A DNA stretch of 5,965 nt from Lachnoclostridium sp. UBA5890 (GCA_002431395.1 DJEU01000022.1:1-5965), one strand, 5' to 3'. Numbered from the stretch's first letter, positions 1 to 5,876 are shown. Numbers and translations are program-made. Notes: generated from the sequence alone by a model not told the origin.

Positions 1-60
1 AGTGTTCGAAATGCGAATGTGGTGGAGAGGCGTCCTGAATAGTTACCTCAATCTTTTCAA
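1..60. other. Left flank beyond nadC, no supportable gene
   Basis: Sixty bases follow the nadC stop. No terminator hairpin with a T tract is visible and no start codon with a ribosome site leads out of the window. One minus-strand frame stays open to the edge, but it has no ATG and overlaps the nadC end. The nadBC transcript may continue leftward. Confidence 0.5.
33..46 (-). repeat. 14-base sequence shared in inverted orientation with the right-edge palindrome
   Basis: Read on the minus strand, 33-46 is GTAACTATTCAGGA, identical to 5873-5886 on the plus strand, where it forms the outer arm of the right-edge palindrome. Here it follows the nadC stop by 14 bases and reads out of the window, so any matching palindrome arm would lie outside. 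It may be the end of another copy of the same repeat. A 14-base match between two places in 6 kb could arise by chance at a level of about one in ten, so the link is tentative. Confidence 0.4.
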
Positions 61-915
61 TTATTCTACCGGATGAAGATTTTTCAATGAAATATCCAAA
101 ATCGGAGCAGAATGCGTCAATGCTCCGCTGGAGATATAATCGACACCAATCTTCGTAAGGCGGTCAACATTTTCTCTCGTAACATTTCCCGAGCACTCGG
201 TCTCTGCACGTCCATCGATGATCTCGATGGCTTTTGTCATATCTTCCGGCGTCATATTGTCAAGCATAATGATATCGGCGCCGGCTTCTACTGCCTCTTT
301 TACCATTTCAAGATTCTCGACTTCGATCTCAATCTTTCTTACAAATGGCGCGTACTCTTTCGCCATCTGAACCGCTTTCGTCACACTTCCGGCAGCTCCG
401 ATGTGATTGTCTTTCAAAAGCACACCATCGGAAAGGTTATAACGGTGATTGTATCCACCTCCGACCTTTACGGCATATTTTTCAAATACACGCATATTCG
501 GTGTCGTCTTTCTCGTATCCAGAAGCTTTGTCTTTGTCCCTTCCAACAGTTTTGCGATGGATTTTGTGTACGTAGCGATTCCGCTCATGCGCTGCAGATA
601 ATTCAGTGCTACACGCTCTCCGGAAAGAAGAACACGGATATCACCAGTCAGTACGGCCATCTTCTGACCATTTTTCACTTCGTCGCCGTCTTTACAGAAA
701 AAGGTGATTTCTGTCGCAGGATCCAGCAGGGAAAATACGCGGGCAAATACATCCAGTCCGGCGATCACACCATCCTGCTTACAGATCAGTTCTACCCTTC
801 CCAGCTTTTTCTCCGGCATTACGGCATTGGTCGTAATATCCTCACTCGTAATATCTTCGCGCAGTGCCTGTAAGATCAGTTCATCTGCGTTTAACTGCAT
901 TGTTATTGTATTCAT
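61..915 (-). CDS. nadC: Quinolinate phosphoribosyltransferase (nicotinate-nucleotide pyrophosphorylase, carboxylating)
   Basis: The 284-residue protein converts quinolinate and PRPP to nicotinate mononucleotide, CO2 and pyrophosphate, the last step of de novo pyridine-ring synthesis in the cytoplasm. Length is normal for the family and all hallmark blocks are visible: ERVALNYLQRMSGIAT (100-115), DTRKTTPNMR (133-142) with the substrate-binding Arg/Lys pair, the GGGYNHRYNLSDG segment with H157/R158, LLKDNH with K168, DIIMLDN with D219, and SSGALTHSAP (262-271) in the phosphate-binding part of the barrel. The start at 915 has a ribosome site GGAG at 923-926 seven bases away; the next Met (residue 6) lacks one. 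The start overlaps the nadB stop by four bases (ATGA), so the two are translationally coupled. The SGNV segment (242-245) differs slightly from the usual SGG form. No defect is seen and the identification is firm. Confidence 0.97.
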   Translation of the reverse strand: MNTITMQLNADELILQALREDITSEDITTNAVMPEKKLGRVELICKQDGVIAGLDVFARVFSLLDPATEITFFCKDGDEVKNGQKMAVLTGDIRVLLSGERVALNYLQRMSGIATYTKSIAKLLEGTKTKLLDTRKTTPNMRVFEKYAVKVGGGYNHRYNLSDGVLLKDNHIGAAGSVTKAVQMAKEYAPFVRKIEIEVENLEMVKEAVEAGADIIMLDNMTPEDMTKAIEIIDGRAETECSGNVTRENVDRLTKIGVDYISSGALTHSAPILDISLKNLHPVE

Positions 916-2237
916 TGTTCTTCTCCTTTTCTCGCTTCTTTTACTCGTTCAATCTCATCCAATACGAGTTTTTTATATTCTTCACGAAGTTTATCAAGAT
1001 CTTCATATTTATTTAAGTCTAACTTCCCTACCATCGTTTCATCGACTTCTCCCGGATTTTCCGTAATGTTCTTTGCCGCACGTCCTGCAAACACAAGACT
1101 TTCCAGGAGAGAATTGCTTGCCAGACGATTGGCTCCATGAACACCATTGCAGCTTGTCTCTCCAATCGCATATAAATGTTCTGCCGATGTCTTGCTTTTT
1201 TCGGAATCAACCCAAATGCCGCCCATAAAATAATGCTGTGCCGGTACGACAGGAATCGGATCCTTGGTCACATCGTAACCTTCCTCCAGACATCTCTGGT
1301 ATATATTCGGAAAATGTCCCTTGATCTCCTCTTCCTTAATCGGTGCCAGACTCAGACGTACATACGGCATATCATCTTTCTTCATCTGCTCATATTCTTT
1401 CTGCGTCAAAAGATCTCGCGGCAAGAGTTCGTTGACAAAGCGATTTCCATTTTTATCCAGCAGAATTGCTCCCTCTCCGCGGACCGATTCTGAGATCAAA
1501 AACCGTCTTCCCGGCTTTTTCGAATACAATGTGGTCGGATGGATCTGTATGTAGTCAATATTTTCCAATCGAATGTCATGCGACAGAGCAATCGCCAGCG
1601 CATCCCCCGTCAAATGGCGGAAATTGGTCGAATGTTCATAAAGTCCTCCCAATCCTCCGCAGGCAAGCACCGTGTCTTCTGCCTCGATGACCTGCTTTGC
1701 GCCCTCTTTATCGATGGTAACTGCCCCCGCACAAGTCTTTCCATCCGTGAGCAGATCAATCATCGTCGTATACTCCAGCAGCTGCACATTTTCGCACTTT
1801 TTCACTGCCGCCAGCAATTTACTTGTGATTTCTTTTCCTGTAATGTCTTCATGAAAGACAATGCGGTGCGTCGAATGTCCACCCTCTCTTGTATATAGAA
1901 GTTTTCCATTCTCCTGCTCAAATTCCACACCATATCCGATCAGTTCCTTCACAATATTCTGTGAAGACCGAATCATGATATCGACCGATTCTTTGCGGTT
2001 TTTATAATGGCCGGCGCGCATCGTATCCTCAAAATAACTATCATAGTCTTCCTCGGATTTCAACACACACATGCCGCCCTGCGCCAAAAAAGAATCGCTG
2101 CTTTCGGCATCTTCTTTCGTAATGATGACAATCTGTTTTTCTTTCGGAAGTTTCAGCGCACAATATAAGCCTGCTGCCCCGCTTCCCACGATCAAAATAT
2201 CTGTTTTTATTTTCTTTACATTCTTGAGTTCAGTCAT
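912..2237 (-). CDS. nadB: L-aspartate oxidase
   Basis: This 441-residue FAD flavoprotein oxidises L-aspartate to iminoaspartate, the substrate of quinolinate synthase NadA. In an anaerobe fumarate would be the likely electron acceptor (known for the family, inferred here). Visible motifs are the N-terminal dinucleotide fold GSGAAG (18-23), the SFLAQGG flavin loop (49-55), TREGGHSTHRI (116-126) with the conserved Glu of the active site, HPTTLY (233-238), RGEGAILLD (253-261), PRD (273-275), PAQHYFMGGI (332-341) and GETSCNGVHGANRLASNSLLE (359-379). It is about 100 residues shorter than the E. coli enzyme because the C-terminal helical domain is reduced, as is usual in clostridial homologues, so this is not read as a truncation. 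GAGGT at 2244-2248 lies six bases before the ATG. It is the first gene of a nadB-nadC unit; no nadA precedes it. HSTHRI distinguishes it from succinate dehydrogenase/fumarate reductase paralogues only in combination with the nadC neighbour. Confidence 0.96.
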   Translation of the reverse strand: MTELKNVKKIKTDILIVGSGAAGLYCALKLPKEKQIVIITKEDAESSDSFLAQGGMCVLKSEEDYDSYFEDTMRAGHYKNRKESVDIMIRSSQNIVKELIGYGVEFEQENGKLLYTREGGHSTHRIVFHEDITGKEITSKLLAAVKKCENVQLLEYTTMIDLLTDGKTCAGAVTIDKEGAKQVIEAEDTVLACGGLGGLYEHSTNFRHLTGDALAIALSHDIRLENIDYIQIHPTTLYSKKPGRRFLISESVRGEGAILLDKNGNRFVNELLPRDLLTQKEYEQMKKDDMPYVRLSLAPIKEEEIKGHFPNIYQRCLEEGYDVTKDPIPVVPAQHYFMGGIWVDSEKSKTSAEHLYAIGETSCNGVHGANRLASNSLLESLVFAGRAAKNITENPGEVDETMVGKLDLNKYEDLDKLREEYKKLVLDEIERVKEARKGEEQ

Positions 2238-2243
2238 CTGAAA

Positions 2244-2298
2244 ACCTCATTTCTGATACCTATATAGTAATAAATAGCGTCAGATGAAATAGGTTCAA
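2244..2298 (-). promoter_or_regulatory. Putative nadBC promoter and ribosome binding site
   Basis: Reading leftwards, TTGAAC (2293-2298) can serve as a -35 box, followed after 16 bases by TATTTA (2271-2276) as a weak -10 box. TACTAT at 2264-2269 is an alternative -10 but has no matching -35 box. The ribosome site GAGGT (2244-2248) lies six bases before the nadB ATG. The match to consensus is modest. The case rests mainly on position: nadB needs its own start or read-through from the xylanase gene 117 bases upstream on the same strand. Confidence 0.35.
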
Positions 2299-2316
2299 AT
2301 GACGCTATCATTTTTT
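2274..2316. promoter_or_regulatory. 9-bp inverted repeat upstream of nadB (operator or weak terminator)
   Basis: ATAGCGTCA at 2274-2282 and its exact complement TGACGCTAT at 2300-2308 are separated by 17 bases. Read rightwards the hairpin is followed by six T (2311-2316), but no gene lies upstream in that direction. Read leftwards, downstream of the xylanase gene, it is followed by the weaker tract TTATTACTATAT. The two arms bracket the putative nadB -35 box, and one arm overlaps the putative -10. It could therefore be a repressor operator for NAD synthesis, with NiaR-type or NadR/NrtR-type regulators as general candidates, or a weak terminator behind the xylanase gene. The sequence alone does not decide. 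Confidence 0.4.
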
Positions 2317-2354
2317 AATATTATCACAAATCATGGCGTATGACAAGCCGAAAA

Positions 2355-3542
2355 TTATTTTCCGCCGGTCTTTCCTGCTTCCAGAATACTGTCATAACAT
2401 GGCTTCTTTTCCATATCGTCCGTAAACAAAAGCGGATAACTGGTCTCCCCTTTCATTCCACTAAGCCAGGACTCGCCATCTTTCAATCCCCAAAATGTCA
2501 CAGAAGTAATATTCGCTGTTCCTTCCCGCTTCATTTTGGTAATCACATCGAAAAATTCTTTGTAACGCTCTGCCTGCTTTTTCAATCCCTCTTCGGAATC
2601 ATCATTGTTGTGCATGTCAATTTCTGTCAATTGAATCTCAATGCCATCAATCGAAGCATATTTTTCGAGCGCCGTCTCAAACAGATCTACCGATGGGAAA
2701 TCCATATCCCAGTGGCTCTGCATGCCCACACCATCGAGTATGCCGGCATCGTGAAGTTCTACTACTTTTGCGTACAAAAGATCCCGTTTCTGTGCCATGT
2801 ACTCGTTATAGTCGTTGAGGAAAAGTTTGGTTCCCTCCTCAGCATATTTTCTTGCAAAGGTAAACGCATCCGTAATATAGGAAAAATCACCATAGGTCTC
2901 GTACCACATGCTCTCCGTGCGGTAATTTCCATCGTCGCCGACTGCCTCATTGACAACATCCCAGGCATATACCACACCCGGATAATTTTCCTTACAATAA
3001 GTAAGAACCTGCTTTATATAACTTTCCATGCGCTTTTTCATCGTCGCCTTATCCACATAACCCTTTGATGGATCATATTTCTTGGAAAAGAACCACTCCG
3101 GGGTCTGACTGTGCCATACCAAAGTATGTCCACGAAGCGGGATTCCCGCTTTCTGTGCTGCCTTCAACGCTTTTTCCAGCGTTTCTTCTTTGATTGCCGG
3201 CATTCCGTCTTTGCTCTTCTCGGATCCTTCCCAGTCCAAAAGGCTTTCCGGTTTCATTTCATTTTCCATCGTTATACTGTTAAAATTTTCCTTTATTTCT
3301 GCAGCACGGTCTTCATCACTCAGATACCCGGATGTCGTCGCCACACCCACTTTAAAATCGCCGTCAAAAGCTTCTTTTAATGTTTTCGCATCGCTTTTCG
3401 AATCGGTAACTGCCGATGCTGTCACCGCCGATGTTGTCGGCTGATTTTTCGTCTCTGTCTGCTCATTTTGTCCGCATCCGGTCAGGCACAATGCCAGCCC
3501 CAATGCCATGCATACACCAATACTCCATTTTCTAAGTCTCAT
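2355..3542 (-). CDS. Lipoprotein GH10 endo-1,4-beta-xylanase
   Basis: The 395-residue protein is predicted to cut internal beta-1,4 bonds of xylan at the cell surface. Residues 1-22 form a lipoprotein signal peptide (basic MRLRK, hydrophobic core, lipobox LTGC) with C23 as the lipidated residue. Residues 24-53 are a Ser/Thr-rich linker containing the internal repeat SAVTASAVT. One GH10 barrel fills the rest, with ENEMK (93-97), RGHTLVWHSQTPEW (137-150), WDVVNEA with acid/base E199, FLNDYN (241-246), GMQSH (273-277), QLTEIDM with nucleophile E307, and WGLKDGESWL (351-360). Both catalytic glutamates are intact. There is no carbohydrate-binding module, so the enzyme probably acts on soluble or short xylan near the membrane. 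AGGAGGT (3547-3553) lies just before the ATG. No sugar transporter or partner glycosidase is adjacent. GH10 also includes some beta-xylanase-like activities on other glycans, so exact substrate is inferred. Confidence 0.95.
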   Translation of the reverse strand: MRLRKWSIGVCMALGLALCLTGCGQNEQTETKNQPTTSAVTASAVTDSKSDAKTLKEAFDGDFKVGVATTSGYLSDEDRAAEIKENFNSITMENEMKPESLLDWEGSEKSKDGMPAIKEETLEKALKAAQKAGIPLRGHTLVWHSQTPEWFFSKKYDPSKGYVDKATMKKRMESYIKQVLTYCKENYPGVVYAWDVVNEAVGDDGNYRTESMWYETYGDFSYITDAFTFARKYAEEGTKLFLNDYNEYMAQKRDLLYAKVVELHDAGILDGVGMQSHWDMDFPSVDLFETALEKYASIDGIEIQLTEIDMHNNDDSEEGLKKQAERYKEFFDVITKMKREGTANITSVTFWGLKDGESWLSGMKGETSYPLLFTDDMEKKPCYDSILEAGKTGGK

Positions 3543-3546
3543 AACT

Positions 3547-3583
3547 ACCTCCTGTTTTGCGTCTTATTAACGAAAATATTATA
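3547..3583 (-). promoter_or_regulatory. Putative xylanase promoter (-10) and ribosome binding site
   Basis: A perfect leftward -10 box TATAAT lies at 3578-3583. No good -35 box sits 16-18 bases further upstream (the hexamer there is GAGGTT), so expression may need an activator or be weak. The ribosome site AGGAGGT is at 3547-3553, four bases before the ATG. I found no clear catabolite-control (cre-like) site between the promoter and the gene. Confidence 0.45.
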
Positions 3584-3644
3584 TAGTTTTTATGTAAAAT
3601 AACCTCTATAGTATATCATACTTTTCCTTTTTTTTCAATCGTTC

Positions 3645-3673
3645 TTGCATATTTCCGCGTTTATTGATATAAT
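3645..3673 (+). promoter_or_regulatory. trpS promoter, extended -10 type
   Basis: TTGCAT (3645-3650) and a perfect TATAAT (3668-3673) are spaced exactly 17 bases apart, and TG at 3665-3666 adds the extended -10 element. Transcription should begin near 3680, giving a leader of about 40 bases. That is far too short for a T-box riboswitch, the usual control element of many Firmicutes synthetase genes, so transcription is probably constitutive. Confidence 0.75.
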
Positions 3674-3703
3674 ATTTTGAGGTATAGTGCAATGCAGAAA
3701 TGC

Positions 3704-3711
3704 AGGAAAGG
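3704..3711 (+). promoter_or_regulatory. trpS ribosome binding site
   Basis: AGGAAAGG ends eight bases before the ATG at 3720. This fixes the trpS start there rather than at the in-frame GTG at 3687, which lies only a few bases from the predicted transcription start and would add eleven residues without family resemblance. Confidence 0.75.
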
Positions 3712-3719
3712 ATATTAGT

Positions 3720-4766
3720 ATGAGTAAAATAATTCTAACCGGAGACCGTCCTACCGGCAGACTTCATGTCGGACATTATGTCGGCTCCTTAAAACGCCGC
3801 GTCGAGCTTCAAAACTCAGGCGAATATGATTCAGTATATATTATGATTGCAGATGCGCAGGCTTTGACAGATAACTTTGACAATCCGGATAAAGTACGCA
3901 GCAACATCTCTGAGGTTGCCCTGGACTACATGTCCTGCGGATTGGACCCGGCAAAATCTACCTTGTTTGTTCAGTCCTACATCTCTGAACTGACTGAATT
4001 GACATTTTATTATGCCAATCTTGTAACGGTTTCGCGTTTGAAACGAAATCCTACGGTAAAAAATGAGATTCAGCTCCGCGGATTTAATTCCAGCATCCCA
4101 GTCGGATTTTTCACCTATCCGATCAGTCAGGCAGCTGATATCACAGCTTTTAAAGCAAATGTCGTACCAGTCGGTGAAGACCAGCTTCCCATGCTGGAAC
4201 AGGCACGCGAGATCGTGCATAGTTTCAATACCATTTACGGCGAAGAAGTTCTCGTAATGCCAAAGGCATTTCTCCCGGATAACCAAGCATGTATGCGCCT
4301 TCCTGGCACCGACGGAAAAGCAAAAATGAGTAAATCTCTTGGCAACTGCATCTATCTTTCGGACAACCCGGACGATATCCGCAAAAAGGTCATGAGTATG
4401 TATACCGATCCGGATCACATTCGCATCGAAGATCCGGGAAAACTTGAAGGAAACACGGTATTTACTTATCTGGATGCCTTTTGTAACGACGCTCACTTCG
4501 AGCATCATCTTCCGGAATATGCCAACCTTCAGGAACTGAAAGATCACTATACCAAAGGTGGTCTCGGCGATGTCAAAGTGAAGAAGTTCCTCTATGCCGT
4601 TTTGATGGAAGAACTCGAACCAATCCAGGCACGCCGCCATGAATTGGAAAAAGACATTCCGGCAGTCATGGAAATTCTCCGCGAGGGCAGTGTAAAAGCA
4701 CGTGAGGTCGCAGCGCAGACACTTTCGGAAGTAAAACATGCGATGAAGATTGATTATTTTGAATAG
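3720..4766 (+). CDS. trpS: Tryptophanyl-tRNA synthetase
   Basis: This class I aminoacyl-tRNA synthetase (348 residues from the ATG at 3720) charges tRNA-Trp with tryptophan in the cytoplasm. The N-terminal block ILTGDRPTGRLHVGHYVGSL contains the HIGH-type signature HVGH (16-19), and KMSKS lies at 202-206. AQALTD (46-51), QAADI (137-141), VGEDQ (151-155) and the C-terminal SEVKHAM are also typical. The TGDRPTG start, the segment RLKRNPTVKNEI and the MYTDPDHIRIEDPGK block resemble the streptococcal/clostridial form (about 340 residues) more than the B. subtilis TrpS form (about 330). Some organisms carry both, the second sometimes linked to indolmycin tolerance; whether this is the only trpS cannot be seen. 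It stands alone, transcribed away from the xylanase gene, and ends at a strong terminator. No frameshift or missing signature residue is seen. Confidence 0.97.
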   Translation: MSKIILTGDRPTGRLHVGHYVGSLKRRVELQNSGEYDSVYIMIADAQALTDNFDNPDKVRSNISEVALDYMSCGLDPAKSTLFVQSYISELTELTFYYANLVTVSRLKRNPTVKNEIQLRGFNSSIPVGFFTYPISQAADITAFKANVVPVGEDQLPMLEQAREIVHSFNTIYGEEVLVMPKAFLPDNQACMRLPGTDGKAKMSKSLGNCIYLSDNPDDIRKKVMSMYTDPDHIRIEDPGKLEGNTVFTYLDAFCNDAHFEHHLPEYANLQELKDHYTKGGLGDVKVKKFLYAVLMEELEPIQARRHELEKDIPAVMEILREGSVKAREVAAQTLSEVKHAMKIDYFE

Positions 4767-4781
4767 GTAAAAATATAATAC

Positions 4782-4825
4782 AAAAAATGACCGATCAGTC
4801 CGAAAAACTGAACGGTCATTTTTTT
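4782..4825. terminator. Strong bidirectional intrinsic terminator
   Basis: AAAAAATGACCG (4782-4793) pairs perfectly with CGGTCATTTTTT (4813-4824). After one A-A mismatch a second stem, TCAGT (4795-4799) with ACTGA (4807-4811), closes a seven-base loop. The seven-T run (4819-4825) follows rightwards for trpS. The A run on the left gives six T on the other strand, so the same hairpin can end leftward transcription from the small secreted-protein gene. Confidence 0.93.
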
Positions 4826-4855
4826 ACCCGCACACTGTTGATCCCACACAAACCA

Positions 4856-5221
4856 TCATGAAGAAATCTCGCAGCGTGTAACTTTTCCTTTTTTCACTTT
4901 AATTTTCAATCCAAGATTCATTTTTAACAAATCCTTAAATTCGGCTTTTGAAAGCCATTCTCCAATCATCGGATCGGAACCGCCATAATTTGGATCCCAA
5001 TATTTGGTCTTATTCGTAAGAATAAATACCTTCTTCTTTTTTATCTTTTTTCCCCCCACATATAACGGTGCTTTTACAACAAGTTTATTGCCTTTGACCT
5101 TTGCCTGTGCAGAATCGTACACCGAATACTTTTGGGTCTTTGCCTGTACATAACTGCCGCTCGCGATTCCCGTACTCAAAAGAGACACCACCAGTAACAT
5201 AGCAATCAAAACACGTTTCAT
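4856..5221 (-). CDS. Small secreted basic protein of unknown function
   Basis: I do not recognise the family. The 121-residue product has a clear Sec signal peptide: MKR, then a hydrophobic core LIAMLLVVSLLSTGIA, with likely cleavage after VQA (residue 27). The mature part, about 94 residues, is Lys-rich and reads as alternating beta strands (KVKGNKLVVKAPLYV, KKKVFILTN, GLKIKVKKGKVTRCEI) around a short helix-like SKAEFKDLLKM. This suggests a small beta-barrel or OB-like fold (inference). The mature protein has one Cys (residue 118), so no internal disulfide, and no lipobox, LPXTG or transmembrane anchor. The start at 5221 has AGGAGG at the right distance; the open frame runs on to 5416, but that extension overlaps the next gene and is Met/Arg-rich shadow sequence. 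It lies 82 bases downstream of the 5304-5831 gene on the same strand and may be co-transcribed with it, though it also has its own candidate promoter. Confidence 0.85.
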   Translation of the reverse strand: MKRVLIAMLLVVSLLSTGIASGSYVQAKTQKYSVYDSAQAKVKGNKLVVKAPLYVGGKKIKKKKVFILTNKTKYWDPNYGGSDPMIGEWLSKAEFKDLLKMNLGLKIKVKKGKVTRCEISS

Positions 5222-5230
5222 ACTCTTTTT

Positions 5231-5236
5231 CCTCCT
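5231..5236 (-). promoter_or_regulatory. Ribosome binding site deciding the start of the small secreted protein
   Basis: AGGAGG on the minus strand lies nine bases before the ATG at 5221. It supports translation from this internal ATG, directly before a signal peptide, rather than from the far-upstream Met of the same open frame at 5416. Confidence 0.8.
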
Positions 5237-5266
5237 TTTGTTTGCTTTAATTTTACTCGCATTATT

Positions 5267-5295
5267 AATGTATCGTGATGCATTAAAATGTGCAA
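5267..5295 (-). promoter_or_regulatory. Possible promoter for the small secreted protein
   Basis: TTGCAC (5290-5295) and TACATT (5267-5272) are spaced 17 bases apart in the gap after the 5304-5831 gene. Three of six and four of six positions match consensus, so support is moderate. It would let the secreted-protein gene be expressed separately from its upstream neighbour. Confidence 0.35.
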
Positions 5296-5303
5296 GCAGA
5301 AAT

Positions 5304-5831
5304 TTACCAATCTCCTTCTTCGTCCTCATCCATCGCATCATCCACTCCATCCGCATAATCCGAATCACTATTATACCGCTCATCGTCATAATCGCCATCC
5401 TCATACACATCCTCATATCCTTTGTCGTAGGATTTATACGGATTCAAATACGATTTTTTGCTCTTAGACGAACCCGAATAACTCGATTTGTTCGAATAAG
5501 AACTGCTTGAGCTCGAATCGGAATGATATGGTTTTTTCGTCGAAGACGGTCTTGTCGTACTTGTAGAATAGGTACTTGATGAATAACTCGAGGATTCTGC
5601 TGATTCCGTCTGGTCGCTCTCTTCCCGTTCTTTATCTACCTCTTCCTGGTGTTTCTCACAATATAAACTATCTTCTGAAAACCGTTTTTCATGGCAGTCA
5701 CTTGCCCAGCATTCTCCATACCCCCATAGATGCTTGCTTACATAGTCCGGTACATTTCTAGCTGCTATAACAATAAATGCCAAAACCAAAAGTGCTAAAA
5801 TCTCATACTTTGTTGTGTGGCCATTCTTCAT
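5304..5831 (-). CDS. Membrane-anchored protein with Cys/His cluster, Ser-rich stalk and acidic tail; function unknown
   Basis: The 175-residue product falls into four parts. Residues 10-24 form one hydrophobic segment (membrane anchor or uncleaved signal). Residues 41-61 carry C41, C46, C58 and H61 as C-x4-C-x11-C-x2-H within an Arg/Lys/Glu-rich stretch ending YCEKH, a likely single zinc-binding site. Residues 72-128 are a Ser/Thr/Tyr/Lys low-complexity stalk including a run of six Ser (105-111 region). Residues 135-175 are a Tyr-punctuated acidic tail ending in EEGDW. From memory, similar tails (DYADGVDDAMDE-like) recur in hypothetical proteins of gut Clostridia, but no function is known to me. 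Topology is uncertain, since charges flanking the segment are balanced. AGGAGG (5839-5844) lies seven bases before the ATG. It precedes the small secreted-protein gene on the same strand, suggesting a shared envelope role (inference only). Confidence 0.85.
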   Translation of the reverse strand: MKNGHTTKYEILALLVLAFIVIAARNVPDYVSKHLWGYGECWASDCHEKRFSEDSLYCEKHQEEVDKEREESDQTESAESSSYSSSTYSTSTTRPSSTKKPYHSDSSSSSSYSNKSSYSGSSKSKKSYLNPYKSYDKGYEDVYEDGDYDDERYNSDSDYADGVDDAMDEDEEGDW

Positions 5832-5876
5832 GATAACCGCCTCCTAATTGGTTCATTCTTAATTTTTTACTCGTAA

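Noticed and set aside
1..60. Minus-strand frame open from the nadC end to the left edge as a possible next gene
   Set aside because: It has no ATG, GTG or TTG start with suitable spacing and coincides with the 14-base repeat; too short to judge.
112..873. 253-codon open frame on the plus strand opposite nadC
   Set aside because: Complement of conserved nadC codons; the product is Cys/His/Arg-rich without recognisable motifs.
2274..2316. Rightward intrinsic terminator (hairpin plus six T)
   Set aside because: No rightward transcript is expected here, since both flanking genes run leftward; it is kept only as an undecided inverted repeat.
2340..3068. 242-codon open frame on the plus strand opposite the xylanase gene
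   Set aside because: Antisense shadow of the GH10 catalytic region, with no supporting signals.
3687..3719. GTG at 3687 as the trpS start
   Set aside because: The predicted transcription start is near 3680, leaving no room for a ribosome site, and the added residues do not resemble TrpRS N-termini.
3543..3719. T-box or other riboswitch between the xylanase and trpS genes
   Set aside because: The space downstream of the mapped-by-eye trpS promoter is only about 40 bases, and no specifier or antiterminator sequence is visible.
3831..4739. 302-codon open frame on the minus strand opposite trpS
   Set aside because: It is fully antisense to a certain gene, its translation shows no domain (Cys/Phe/His-rich shadow composition), and it has no ribosome site of note.
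5222..5416. N-terminal extension of the small secreted protein up to a Met at 5416
   Set aside because: It would overlap the acidic tail of the neighbouring gene out of frame, is Met/Arg-rich artefact sequence, and would bury the signal peptide; AGGAGG before 5221 fits the short form.
5404..5831. Ser- and Asp/Glu-rich coding repeats as a CRISPR or tandem-repeat array
   Set aside because: The repetition is low-complexity codon usage (Ser, Tyr, Asp) inside one protein; there are no regular repeats with unique spacers.
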